DNA of 5,450 bases from Rhodobiaceae bacterium. GTDB taxonomy: Bacteria > Pseudomonadota > Alphaproteobacteria > Parvibaculales > Parvibaculaceae. The stretch covers positions 656,739 through 662,188 of the forward strand of contig NVWR01000001.1 of assembly GCA_002746275.1 (NCBI GenBank), in the 5' to 3' direction. The notes below the pieces were generated by a model. The model was not told the origin of the DNA, searched no databases, and worked only from the letters and a program-made list of their open reading frames with translations. Made by a program: the position numbers and the translations under genes. Below, piece after piece: positions 1-5,450 of this stretch; position 1 is the first letter of the stretch, and the number at the start of each line of letters is the position of its first letter.

Positions 1-494
1 GCGTCTTCAGGCCGATTGCGATCAGCCGCGACATAACCCTTGCCGTTGCTAACAGTGAACTCCATACGAATATTTGCACCTTCATCAAGCGTGCAAAGAA
101 CGAGGTCGGGGTTCAAAATTTCAATATCAGAACCAGCGTCAACGTCACCCGCAGTCACGGTGCAAGGCCCCTGCTTGGACAGAACCATCCGCTTGGGGTC
201 TTCGCTATGTAGCGTAAGCGCCATCTGCTTGATGTTCAAAATGATGTCTGTGACATCTTCCCGAACGCCCGCGATAGATGAAAACTCGTGCAACACACCA
301 TCAATCTGCACTGCTGTCACAGCTGCACCCTGCAGCGATGAGAGCAACACCCGACGAACAGCATTACCCAGAGTGAGACCAAAGCCTCGCTCCAGTGGTT
401 CAGCTACAACCGTAGCTGTCCGCTTCGCATCATGACCGGGCTGGATATCCAGCTTGGTCGGTTTGATGAGTTCTTCCCAGTTCTTCTGGATCAC
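1..494 (-). CDS. rpoA: DNA-directed RNA polymerase alpha subunit, N-terminal part (partial)
   Basis: The first 164 codons of RpoA are present; the rest runs off the window. The alpha subunit dimerises to nucleate assembly of RNA polymerase, and its separate C-terminal domain (not in the window) contacts promoters and activators. The protein begins [20 protein letters not shown]. The dimerisation signature [20 protein letters not shown] (32-51) is followed by [40 protein letters not shown] (71-90) and [15 protein letters not shown] (146-160) also match the family. Full-length members are about 335-340 residues, so about half is visible. The start is GTG at 494, with GAGG 8 bases upstream and an in-frame stop just beyond, so no other start fits. 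An ATG-only search misses this gene. It follows rpsK in the alpha-operon order; rplQ would be expected next, outside the window. Confidence 0.98.
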   Translation of the reverse strand, partial: MIQKNWEELIKPTKLDIQPGHDAKRTATVVAEPLERGFGLTLGNAVRRVLLSSLQGAAVTAVQIDGVLHEFSSIAGVREDVTDIILNIKQMALTLHSEDPKRMVLSKQGPCTVTAGDVDAGSDIEILNPDLVLCTLDEGANIRMEFTVSNGKGYVAADRNRPED

Positions 495-502
495 CTGTAG
501 AA

Positions 503-506
503 CCTC
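503..506 (-). promoter_or_regulatory. Ribosome binding site of rpoA
   Basis: GAGG on the minus strand lies 8 bases before the GTG at 494. An in-frame TAA stop occurs seven codons upstream of that GTG and no ATG lies between them, so this site and the GTG together define the RpoA start. Confidence 0.8.
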
Positions 507-558
507 GTACCGTTATTGCATTGCCCCGAACATCGCGTTCAGCTTTTAGCAAATGCAG

Positions 559-578
559 CGACGAATAAACCGTCGAAA
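559..578 (-). repeat. Hairpin with a 14-base motif shared with the rpsM leader
   Basis: In the rpsK-rpoA gap, CGACG-GTTTATT-CGTCG (575-559) can form a 5-pair stem with a 7-base loop. The overlapping plus-strand motif ATAAACCGTCGAAA (565-578) matches ATAAATCGTCGAAA (1484-1497) in the rpsM leader with one mismatch. Both copies lie in noncoding gaps of the same transcript and both take part in a hairpin. The match could be chance at the scale of the whole window, so this is a modest call. No convincing promoter was found in this 130-base gap. Confidence 0.35.
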
Positions 579-624
579 GATCAATGCCGGCGCCGCAACA
601 ACGCGACGCTCGACAAAACCAGTG

Positions 625-1014
625 TTAGACACGCCGCCGTTTAGGGGGACGACATCCGTTGTGTGCGATTGGCGTAACATCACGAATACTCGTGATTGTG
701 AAACCAGACGCCTGCAGCGCGCGCAGAGCAGACTCACGTCCAGACCCTGGACCACTAACTTCAACCTCAAGGGTCTTCATGCCGTGTTCTTGCGCTTTCT
801 TACTAGCATCCTCTGCGGCCATCTGCGCAGCAAACGGCGTTGATTTCCGGCTGCCCTTAAACCCCATTGTACCAGCAGATGACCAGGAAATTGTATTTCC
901 CTGTGCATCTGTGATGGTGATCATGGTGTTATTAAAAGTCGAATTCACATGCGCCACGCCGGACGTAATGTTCTTCCGCTCTTTGCGCCGAACGCGCGTT
1001 TTTTCCTTCGCCAT
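625..1014 (-). CDS. rpsK: 30S ribosomal protein S11
   Basis: S11 is 129 residues here and lies on the platform of the small subunit next to S7, S18 and S21, near the E site and the mRNA exit. After a basic start ([19 protein letters not shown]) comes [20 protein letters not shown] (21-40), then [20 protein letters not shown] (48-67) and the C-terminal signature [19 protein letters not shown] (87-105) and [19 protein letters not shown] (111-129). The HNG at 118-120 is the site where E. coli S11 is known to carry isoaspartate. The length equals the family norm. The ATG at 1014 is preceded by AAAAGG about 8-9 bases upstream. The next gene, rpoA, starts after 130 noncoding bases, and no rpsD is present between them. 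Confidence 0.98.
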   Translation of the reverse strand: MAKEKTRVRRKERKNITSGVAHVNSTFNNTMITITDAQGNTISWSSAGTMGFKGSRKSTPFAAQMAAEDASKKAQEHGMKTLEVEVSGPGSGRESALRALQASGFTITSIRDVTPIAHNGCRPPKRRRV

Positions 1015-1032
1015 CCTGTAACCTTTTCTGTC

Positions 1033-1060
1033 GAACGGGACGTCCCGTCAGAGCCCGTTC
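1033..1060 (-). promoter_or_regulatory. Overlapping inverted repeats between rpsM and rpsK
   Basis: Directly after the rpsM TAG stop, the RNA can form a 7-pair stem GAACGGG (1060-1054) with CCCGTTC (1039-1033). The perfect 14-base palindrome ACGGGACGTCCCGT (1048-1035) offers an alternative 5-pair stem using the same 3' arm. The two folds are mutually exclusive because both use CCCGT. The gap is only 46 bases and the rpsK Shine-Dalgarno-like AAAAGG follows about 10 bases after the repeats. There is no U-run, so this is not an intrinsic terminator. It may affect the S13 to S11 translation ratio or mRNA processing, which is inference. Confidence 0.55.
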
Positions 1061-1429
1061 CTATTTCTTCTTACCTGCGATCGCCTTAGCTGGCCCTTTG
1101 CGCGTACGCGCATTGGTGTGGGTCCGCTGACCACGTACAGGCAGTCCCCGGCGATGCCGCAATCCCCGATAACAGCCAAGGTCCATCAAGCGCTTGATGT
1201 TCATGGCCACTTCACGACGCAGATCACCTTCAACAAGATAACCTTGGTCAATTGACTCCCGAATGCGAATGACTTCCGCGTCTGACAGCTCATTGACGCG
1301 CCGCGCGCGCTCAATGCCTACTGTTTCGCAGATTTCTGCCGCATTTCTATTCCCGATCCCATGAATATAAGTGAGGGCGATAACCACACGCTTATTAGTG
1401 GGAATATTGACACCAGCGATACGAGCCAC
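1061..1429 (-). CDS. rpsM: 30S ribosomal protein S13
   Basis: S13 is 122 residues here. It sits in the head of the small subunit, contacts the large subunit through the intersubunit bridges and approaches the P-site tRNA with its C-terminal tail. The N-terminus (M)[20 protein letters not shown] is typical. A helical region follows with [12 protein letters not shown] (23-34), then the signature [20 protein letters not shown] (87-106) and the basic tail [12 protein letters not shown]. The start is GTG at 1429, set by the AGGAG site; an ATG-only search wrongly extends it to 1474. It is the first gene after the promoter and leader at 1596-1430 and is followed after 46 bases by rpsK. In the enterobacterial alpha operon, S4 represses translation here through a leader pseudoknot; I cannot show that fold here, and rpsD is absent. 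Confidence 0.97.
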   Translation of the reverse strand: MARIAGVNIPTNKRVVIALTYIHGIGNRNAAEICETVGIERARRVNELSDAEVIRIRESIDQGYLVEGDLRREVAMNIKRLMDLGCYRGLRHRRGLPVRGQRTHTNARTRKGPAKAIAGKKK

Positions 1430-1435
1430 GTTTTT

Positions 1436-1440
1436 CTCCT
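1436..1440 (-). promoter_or_regulatory. Ribosome binding site fixing the rpsM GTG start
   Basis: AGGAG on the minus strand lies 6 bases before the GTG at 1429. This places the S13 start at that GTG rather than at an in-frame ATG 15 codons upstream at 1474. The longer frame would read through this Shine-Dalgarno, and its added residues do not resemble the family. Confidence 0.9.
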
Positions 1441-1472
1441 GCAGAAAGGAATCGCAAACCGGAAATCCAAAC

Positions 1473-1532
1473 AAAAAAACGGGATAAATCGTCGAAATAC
1501 TGCAGAATTCTGCCGTTTCCCGATGATATATC
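1473..1532 (-). terminator. Leader hairpin with U7 tract: candidate attenuator or leaky terminator
   Basis: In the rpsM leader, the RNA arm GATATATCATCG (1532-1521) pairs with CGACGATTTATC (1494-1483) at 10 of 12 positions. Inside, a few further pairs and GCAG-AATT-CTGC (a perfect 12-base palindrome, 1513-1502) extend the rod. The fold is followed by CCG and seven U (1479-1473). A competing stem, CGGGA (1522-1518) with TCCCG (1484-1480), abuts the U-run directly. The element lies downstream of the rpsM promoter, so it would act on transcripts from that promoter and on read-through from adk. A stem plus U-run suits an intrinsic terminator, but the stem is A/U-rich with mismatches, so full termination is doubtful. 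Partial attenuation or a regulatory leader structure is more likely. Confidence 0.5.
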
Positions 1533-1568
1533 GATAGTTTCTTTGGATCTGCTGTCGCGCTGGCCGGG

Positions 1569-1596
1569 ATTATAGGAATTTCCCCTTCCCGGTCAA
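1569..1596 (-). promoter_or_regulatory. Sigma70-type promoter for rpsM-rpsK-rpoA
   Basis: On the minus strand a -35 box TTGACC (1596-1591) and a perfect -10 box TATAAT (1574-1569) are separated by 16 bases. Transcription would begin near 1562, giving a leader of about 130 bases before the rpsM GTG at 1429. The -35 box begins 4 bases after the adk stop codon, so the promoter fills the first noncoding space between the spc-type and alpha-type gene sets. The spacer contains a small inverted repeat, GGAAATTCC (1583-1575), against the -10 box. This is the best promoter match I found between the genes and would let rpsM, rpsK and rpoA be made independently of the upstream transcript. Activity is inferred from consensus match only. 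Confidence 0.85.
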
Positions 1597-1600
1597 CCGC

Positions 1601-2194
1601 TTAGCTTGCGTTATCCTTTTCCTTTAGTTCGAGTGCCGCTTCTATCTCCGCGGTCACTTCATCCATCTCTTTCATGCCATCGACAGTCGTCAGAATGCCG
1701 ACGTTCTTATAGTACCCAATCAGCGGTGCTGTCTGTTCATGATAGACAGCCAGCCGCTTTTTCAGAGCTTCCGCATTATCGTCAGCCCTAGCGCTACCAT
1801 TGGTCTCAGCCGCCCGTTTCTCGATCCGGGCGAGAAGGATAGAATCCTCCACTCCCAGCTCAATGACAGCATCCAACTTCGCCCCATGAGACGCCAACAT
1901 CTTGTCCAAGGCTTCCGCTTGCGCAACATTGCGAGGAAAACCGTCCAAAATATAGCCATTCGAGCAGTCTGGCTGCTCCGTACGATCAGCAATAATGCCG
2001 ACAACAACCTCGTCAGGTACCAGATCACCCCGTGCCATCAGTGCTTCGGCCTGTTTACCCACTTCTGTGCCTGCAGCAACGGCCGCACGCAGCATGTCCC
2101 CTGTCGACAACTGTACCAGCCCGTGAGCCGCTTGAATGCGCTCCGCCTGGGTGCCTTTGCCAGCACCGGGTGGTCCAAGAAATATCAACTTCAT
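1601..2194 (-). CDS. adk: Adenylate kinase, short-lid form
   Basis: Adenylate kinase (197 residues) catalyses ATP + AMP to 2 ADP in the cytoplasm and sets the adenylate balance. The P-loop GPPGAGKGT is at residues 7-15. The AMP-binding part includes STGDMLR (30-36), and DGFPRN (84-89) is the family signature. The segment from about 123 to 148 (RIEKR, then [14 protein letters not shown]) is the short lid, with no long insertion and no zinc-binding cysteines; the only cysteine is at 77. This form is usual in alphaproteobacteria, where members are about 190-200 residues against 214 in E. coli. Arginines in the lid (123, 127, 136, 147) are candidates for phosphate contacts. The start ATG overlaps the secY stop by 4 bases, implying translational coupling. 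The stop is followed after 4 bases by the -35 box of the rpsM promoter. Confidence 0.98.
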   Translation of the reverse strand: MKLIFLGPPGAGKGTQAERIQAAHGLVQLSTGDMLRAAVAAGTEVGKQAEALMARGDLVPDEVVVGIIADRTEQPDCSNGYILDGFPRNVAQAEALDKMLASHGAKLDAVIELGVEDSILLARIEKRAAETNGSARADDNAEALKKRLAVYHEQTAPLIGYYKNVGILTTVDGMKEMDEVTAEIEAALELKEKDNAS

Positions 2195-3522
2195 CGACGC
2201 GAACCCCGAAGCTTCGACTTCTTGATCAAGCCTTCATATTGGTGCGCCAAAAGGTGGCTCTGGATCTGCGCGACCGTATCCATGGTCACGTTGACCACGA
2301 TCAGCAACGATGTACCACCGAAGTAGAACGGTATGCTGTAGCGCGAGATCAGTATCTCCGGCAACAGGCATACAAAGGTCAGATAAATCGCCCCAACAGC
2401 CGTCAGACGGGTCAAAACGTGATCGATATACTCCGCCGTCCGCTTACCAGGCCGTATGCCCGGAATAAACCCACCATATTTCTTCAGGTTATCCGCGGTA
2501 TCCGCAGGATTAAACACAATCGCTGTGTAGAAAAAACAGAAGAATACAATTCCTGATGCGTAAAGCAGCATGTAGAGCGGCTGCCCGTGGCCAAGCCAAG
2601 CGGTGATCGTATTCAACCAATCAGGGCCTTGCCCAGCGGTGAAATTCGCCACAGTTATCGGCAACAACAGCAGAGAAGATGCAAAAATGGGCGGAATAAC
2701 ACCTGCGGTGTTCAGCTTGAGTGGCAAATGGGAACTATCCCCGCCATACATCTTCTGACCCACTTGCCGCTTGGGATATTGCACCAGGAGCCGGCGCTGA
2801 GCGCGCTCCATGAAGACGATGAAGGCAATCACACCCGTGACCATCACCATCAGCAAAAGAATGACGCCAGTAGAGAGAGCCCCTTGGCGACCCAACTCCA
2901 GAGTACCTGCAAGCGCAGACGGCAGTTCAGCAACAATACCCGCGAAGATGATCAGCGAAATCCCGTTCCCGACGCCACGTGCGGTAATCTGTTCACCAAG
3001 CCACATCAGGAACATCGTGCCCCCGACCAGGGTGATCACCGTGGTCGCCCGGAAGAACATGCCTGGATCAAGGACGACGTCCCCCGCGCCCTCAAGCCCG
3101 ACTGATATCCCGTACCCCTGCAGCGCGGCGAGAAACACCGTGCCGTAGCGCGTGTACTGGTTGATCTGCTTACGCCCCTGCTCCCCATCCTTCTTGAGTT
3201 GCTCAAGATGAGGGCTAACAGTGGTCATCAACTGAATGATAATCGACGCCGAAATATAGGGCATGATCGTGAGCGCAAAGATCGCCATGCGTCCAACAGC
3301 ACCACCGGAGAACATATTAAATATGCCGATAATGCCACTCTGCTGCTGCTCAAATATCGCAGCGAGCGCAGCCGGATCAATCCCTGGAATGGGGATATAA
3401 GTACCCAACCGATAGACGAGAAGAGCGCCCAACGTGAACCAAATACGCTTCTTCAGCTCCGTCGCTTTCGCGAAGGACGAGAAATTCAGGTTGGCAGCAA
3501 GTTGTTCCGCGGCTGACGCCAT
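2191..3522 (-). CDS. secY: Preprotein translocase subunit SecY
   Basis: SecY is 443 residues here and forms the channel of the SecYEG translocon in the inner membrane, moving unfolded proteins out or into the membrane with SecA or the ribosome. Ten hydrophobic segments are visible at roughly 27-43, 76-99, 125-142, 158-178, 187-207, 218-238, 272-293, 316-338, 372-391 and 397-418. [12 protein letters not shown] (64-75) before segment 2 matches the plug helix. The cytoplasmic loop between segments 6 and 7 holds [14 protein letters not shown]. The loop before segment 9 has [17 protein letters not shown]; its Arg357 corresponds to the arginine important for SecA-driven export in E. coli. The N-terminus ([20 protein letters not shown]) is usual for the group. 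GGAG lies 8 bases before the ATG. The TGA stop overlaps the adk start (ATGA). No rpmJ follows, unlike in enterobacteria. Confidence 0.98.
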   Translation of the reverse strand: MASAAEQLAANLNFSSFAKATELKKRIWFTLGALLVYRLGTYIPIPGIDPAALAAIFEQQQSGIIGIFNMFSGGAVGRMAIFALTIMPYISASIIIQLMTTVSPHLEQLKKDGEQGRKQINQYTRYGTVFLAALQGYGISVGLEGAGDVVLDPGMFFRATTVITLVGGTMFLMWLGEQITARGVGNGISLIIFAGIVAELPSALAGTLELGRQGALSTGVILLLMVMVTGVIAFIVFMERAQRRLLVQYPKRQVGQKMYGGDSSHLPLKLNTAGVIPPIFASSLLLLPITVANFTAGQGPDWLNTITAWLGHGQPLYMLLYASGIVFFCFFYTAIVFNPADTADNLKKYGGFIPGIRPGKRTAEYIDHVLTRLTAVGAIYLTFVCLLPEILISRYSIPFYFGGTSLLIVVNVTMDTVAQIQSHLLAHQYEGLIKKSKLRGSRR

Positions 3523-3553
3523 TCAAATGACTCCGGAAGCTCAGGATACCCAA

Positions 3554-3574
3554 TGGGCCACATCGCGCGGCCCA
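3554..3574 (-). promoter_or_regulatory. Hairpin between rplO and secY
   Basis: The transcript of the rplO-secY gap can fold TGGGCCGC-GCGAT-GTGGCCCA: an 8-pair stem including one G-U pair, closed by a 5-base loop. It starts 9 bases after the rplO stop codon and ends about 30 bases before the secY start, clear of the secY Shine-Dalgarno GGAG. No U-run follows on the transcribed strand, so it is unlikely to be an intrinsic terminator. A processing or stability element between a ribosomal and a membrane-protein gene is possible, but that is inference. Confidence 0.5.
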
Positions 3575-3583
3575 ATTTTCGTA

Positions 3584-4066
3584 TTACGCCTCGGCTGCTG
3601 CCGGTGCTTCTTTTACTTTGACCGTTCCACCAGCTTTTTCAACTGCTGCAATGGCTGCCTTCGATGCGCCAGTCACTTCAACCTGAAGCTTCGCACTTAG
3701 CTGACCTTTTGCCAGCAACCGAACGCCGTCTTTCCCAAGTTTGGTAATCAGGCCCGCTTCAATCAATGAATCTCCATTGACCGGCTTGCCAGCGTCTAGC
3801 TTACCCGCATCGATCGCGCCTTGAATGCGACCAATGTTGACTTCGCTGTAGTCCTTTTTGAAGATATTAGTGAAGCCGCGTTTTGGCAGGCGTTGGTAGA
3901 GAGGCATCTGCCCCCCTTCAAAACCCTTGATTGCCACGCCTGAACGAGACTTCTGCCCCTTCACACCCCGGCCAGCGGTTTTACCCTTGCCGGATCCGAT
4001 GCCGCGCCCGACGCGTGTGCGCGCTTTGCGTGCACCCGCATTATCGGAAAGCTGATTGAGCTTCAT
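3584..4066 (-). CDS. rplO: 50S ribosomal protein L15
   Basis: L15 is 160 residues here. It is an rRNA-binding protein that joins late in large-subunit assembly. The glycine- and basic-rich N-terminal arm at about residues 10-45 ([20 protein letters not shown], then [13 protein letters not shown]) penetrates rRNA in the family. [18 protein letters not shown] follows at 48-65. The family's C-terminal signature [19 protein letters not shown] lies at about 131-149. The protein ends in an Ala/Glu tail (APAAAEA), a common variable end. The ATG at 4066 has AGAGG upstream with 8 bases of spacing. It is followed 61 bases later by secY, and the gap holds a strong hairpin (see 3554-3574). Confidence 0.97.
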   Translation of the reverse strand: MKLNQLSDNAGARKARTRVGRGIGSGKGKTAGRGVKGQKSRSGVAIKGFEGGQMPLYQRLPKRGFTNIFKKDYSEVNIGRIQGAIDAGKLDAGKPVNGDSLIEAGLITKLGKDGVRLLAKGQLSAKLQVEVTGASKAAIAAVEKAGGTVKVKEAPAAAEA

Positions 4067-4132
4067 GTTTCTTACCTCTAATCGCGCAACTTGACCTGAT
4101 ACATCTCAGCGCCAAGTGGCCCAGTATTATGC

Positions 4133-4336
4133 TTAGTCTAAGACTTCTACCAAATGGCTGATCTTGCGGATCATGCCGCGCACAGCCGGTGTGTCTTCAA
4201 GTGTCCGAACCTTGTGCATCTTGTTCAGACCCAGGCCGACCAGTGTTTGACGCTGATCAGGTTGCCGGCGGATCGGGCTACCAGTCTGTTTGACTGTTAC
4301 CGTCTTGCCTGCTGCTTTTTTCTTCGCTGCTGCCAT
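4133..4336 (-). CDS. rpmD: 50S ribosomal protein L30
   Basis: L30 is 67 residues here and is a small rRNA-binding protein of the large subunit. The core runs from about residue 11, [20 protein letters not shown], through the conserved [20 protein letters not shown] (31-50) to [15 protein letters not shown] at the end. The first ten residues ([10 protein letters not shown]) are an Ala/Lys-rich extension compared with the shorter E. coli protein of about 59 residues. The ATG at 4336 is preceded by GAGG with 8 bases of spacing, a good Shine-Dalgarno, so the extension is probably real. The gene lies 30 bases after rpsE and 66 bases before rplO, the standard spc-operon position. Confidence 0.96.
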   Translation of the reverse strand: MAAAKKKAAGKTVTVKQTGSPIRRQPDQRQTLVGLGLNKMHKVRTLEDTPAVRGMIRKISHLVEVLD

Positions 4337-4366
4337 GACTTAATCCTCTAACTCCCGCTCAAGTGC

Positions 4367-4924
4367 CTATTCGCTGGCCAGTGCTTCACCAGCACCATCA
4401 GCCCGGCGGCCAACAATATCGGTGACTTTCTTGCCCCGGCGCGCCGCTACCATACGAGGGCTCTGCTCATGATTAAGCGCATCAAATGTCGCGCGTATCA
4501 TGTTGTAAGGGTTAGCTGATCCAAGCGACTTGGCGACAACATCTTGCACACCCAGTGTTTCGAACACAGCACGCATCGGGCCACCAGCGATAATACCGGT
4601 GCCGGGAGGTGCTGCACGAAGAAGCACACGGCCAGCCCCGTGACGACCATAAACATCATGGTGCAACGTCCGGCCCTCGCGCAAAGGAACCCGAATGAGG
4701 TTCCGTTTCGCGGCCTCAGTTGCTTTCCGAATGGCTTCTGGGACTTCCCGCGCCTTACCGTGTCCAAATCCGACCCGGCCCTTTTGATCACCAATCACCA
4801 CCAAAGCGGCAAAGGCGAAACGACGGCCACCTTTAACAACCTTGGCGACACGATTGATGTGAACCAACTTGTCCACAAATTCGCTGTCGCGTTCGCCACG
4901 ATCTCGAGATTCTCTGCGTGCCAC
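4367..4924 (-). CDS. rpsE: 30S ribosomal protein S5
   Basis: S5 is 185 residues here. It sits on the solvent side of the small subunit near the mRNA entry path and contributes to decoding accuracy. The N-terminal double-stranded-RNA-binding-like domain spans about residues 18-82 and includes [13 protein letters not shown] and [17 protein letters not shown]. The C-terminal domain covers about 90-165, with [20 protein letters not shown] (105-124) and [15 protein letters not shown] (136-150). A tail rich in R, G and A follows. The start codon is GTG at 4924; no ATG fits, and the family start (ARRESRD after the initiator) agrees. A Shine-Dalgarno-like AAGGGA overlaps the rplR stop codon, about 10 bases upstream, which suggests coupled translation with rplR. 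rpmD follows after 30 bases. Confidence 0.97.
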   Translation of the reverse strand: MARRESRDRGERDSEFVDKLVHINRVAKVVKGGRRFAFAALVVIGDQKGRVGFGHGKAREVPEAIRKATEAAKRNLIRVPLREGRTLHHDVYGRHGAGRVLLRAAPPGTGIIAGGPMRAVFETLGVQDVVAKSLGSANPYNMIRATFDALNHEQSPRMVAARRGKKVTDIVGRRADGAGEALASE

Positions 4925-4932
4925 GATACCGT

Positions 4933-4938
4933 TCCCTT
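4933..4938 (-). promoter_or_regulatory. Ribosome binding site of rpsE overlapping the rplR stop
   Basis: On the minus strand the bases AAGGGA overlap the end of the rplR TAA stop, about 9-10 bases before the GTG start of rpsE. The placement supports the GTG at 4924 as the start and suggests that ribosomes finishing L18 re-initiate on S5. The spacing is slightly long, so this is a moderate call. Confidence 0.6.
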
Positions 4939-5293
4939 AGAAGTTCAGGCCGCCCTCGCGGGCACCCTCTGCCAGAGCTTTCACCCGGCCATGATAAATG
5001 TAGTCGCCGCGGTCAAACACCACGTCTTTAACGCCGGCATCAGAAGCACGTTTCGCAACAAGTTTGCCAACTTCTTCAGCGGCGTCCTTGTCGGTCCCCC
5101 TCGCACCCTTGAATTCCTTATCCTTCGTCGACGCAGACGCAAGCGTCCGGCCTTCGAGATCATCAATCACCTGTGCATAAATATGCTTGGATGACCGGAA
5201 TACACTAAGTCGCGGGCGACCATTGGCCAACTTGCGAAGCTTAGTACGGGTGCGCTGTTTACGGCGCTCTTGGAGTGTAAGATTCTTGCCCAT
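4937..5293 (-). CDS. rplR: 50S ribosomal protein L18
   Basis: L18 is 118 residues here. It binds 5S rRNA and, with L5, docks it into the central protuberance of the large subunit. The N-terminus [20 protein letters not shown] is the flexible basic arm of the family, followed by [20 protein letters not shown] at residues 25-44 and a C-terminal half ending GREGGLNF-like (AREGGLNF, residues 111-118). The frame is open for 15 more codons upstream to an ATG at 5338. I chose the ATG at 5293 because the family starts there and the longer form would overlap rplF by about 38 bases. The site upstream of 5293 has no clear Shine-Dalgarno; the AAG codons ending rplF are the only purine-rich stretch, so translation probably depends on coupling to rplF. 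The TAA stop lies 12 bases before rpsE. Confidence 0.97.
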   Translation of the reverse strand: MGKNLTLQERRKQRTRTKLRKLANGRPRLSVFRSSKHIYAQVIDDLEGRTLASASTKDKEFKGARGTDKDAAEEVGKLVAKRASDAGVKDVVFDRGDYIYHGRVKALAEGAREGGLNF

Positions 5294-5300
5294 GGCTCGA

Positions 5301-5450
5301 TTACTTCTTCTTGCCTTCCTTGCGGAAGATATATTCATCCACGTACTTCACACCTTTGCCCTTGTAAGGCTCCGGCGGGCGATACGCGCGGATATCAGCG
5401 GCCACCTGGCCAACCAACTGCTTGTCGATACCCGAAACCTCAATCTCAGT
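5301..5450 (-). CDS. rplF: 50S ribosomal protein L6, C-terminal end (partial)
   Basis: This is the last 49 codons and TAA stop of L6; the start lies outside the window. L6 binds 23S rRNA in the large subunit near the factor-binding site. The visible protein begins [20 protein letters not shown] and continues through [19 protein letters not shown] to a basic tail ending KEGKKK. The pattern of GIDKQLVGQ, then a helix, then [13 protein letters not shown] is the typical end of the second L6 domain. Family members are about 177 residues, so roughly a quarter is visible. No start codon falls inside the window, so an ORF finder that requires one misses it. The stop lies 7 bases before the rplR start, as expected in the spc operon. 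The identification is secure from the sequence and gene order. Confidence 0.96.
   Translation of the reverse strand, partial: TEIEVSGIDKQLVGQVAADIRAYRPPEPYKGKGVKYVDEYIFRKEGKKK

Noticed and set aside
40..435. 131-codon plus-strand open frame opposite rpoA
   Set aside because: It is the antisense shadow of the RpoA N-terminal coding sequence, which runs the full length of this stretch from its GTG start.
495..624. Possible promoter for rpoA in the rpsK-rpoA gap
   Set aside because: I found no pair of -35 and -10 boxes at proper spacing on the minus strand; weak matches such as TTTATT lack a partner.
2191..2194. Four-base overlap of secY and adk as a frameshift or error
   Set aside because: The ATGA overlap is a normal coupled stop-start; both proteins are full length with intact motifs.
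1601..2194. Adenylate kinase with a deleted lid domain
   Set aside because: The short zinc-free lid is the usual alphaproteobacterial form, with conserved arginines and ADDN present, not a truncation.
1739..2556. Plus-strand open frames of 195 and 174 codons
   Set aside because: They are antisense to adk and secY, and their translations look like shadows, with no recognisable domains or ribosome binding sites.
4067..4132. Regulatory hairpin in the rpmD-rplO gap
   Set aside because: Only a 4-pair stem (CTGA with TCAG) is possible, and the shared TGGGCCAC with the rplO-secY gap is too short to be meaningful.
4544..5194. 216-codon plus-strand open frame
   Set aside because: It lies antisense across rpsE and rplR, resembles no family I know, and the minus-strand frames are unmistakable ribosomal proteins.
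1..5450. Mobile element, CRISPR array, tRNA or other accessory system
   Set aside because: No direct-repeat array, terminal inverted repeats, transposase or tRNA-like fold was seen; core genes fill the window in conserved order.

Overview
The window is an ordinary chromosomal ribosomal-protein region, read entirely from the minus strand. In transcription order (high to low coordinates) it holds rplF (3' end only), rplR, rpsE, rpmD, rplO, secY, adk, rpsM, rpsK and rpoA (5' part only). This is the end of the spc operon joined to the alpha operon. Several features point to an alphaproteobacterium: adk sits between secY and rpsM, no rpmJ follows secY, no rpsD lies between rpsK and rpoA, the adenylate kinase has the short zinc-free lid, and RpoA begins MIQKNW. 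I cannot place it to order or genus from sequence reading alone.

Layout: 5450-5301 is the end of L6; 5293-4937 L18; 4924-4367 S5; 4336-4133 L30; 4066-3584 L15; 3522-2191 SecY; 2194-1601 adenylate kinase (overlapping secY by 4 bases); 1600-1430 a noncoding leader with a near-consensus sigma70 promoter and a long hairpin followed by seven U; 1429-1061 S13; 1014-625 S11; 624-495 a noncoding gap; 494-1 the first 164 codons of RpoA. No stretch over 300 bases lacks a gene. All plus-strand open frames are antisense shadows.

Functionally the window couples ribosome assembly (L6, L18, S5, L30, L15, S13, S11), the protein-export channel (SecY), adenylate balance (Adk) and the alpha subunit that nucleates RNA polymerase assembly. 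Genes from rplF to adk are packed tightly enough for one transcript, with translational coupling at rplF/rplR, rplR/rpsE and secY/adk. The rpsM-rpsK-rpoA set has its own promoter, starting 4 bases after the adk stop codon.

I found no new gene system. The part worth a second look is regulatory: the roughly 130-base rpsM leader with its terminator-like hairpin, a 14-base motif shared by that hairpin and the rpsK-rpoA gap, and competing hairpins between rpsM and rpsK. These may replace the S4-binding leader control known from the enterobacterial alpha operon, since rpsD is absent from this cluster. That link is inference.
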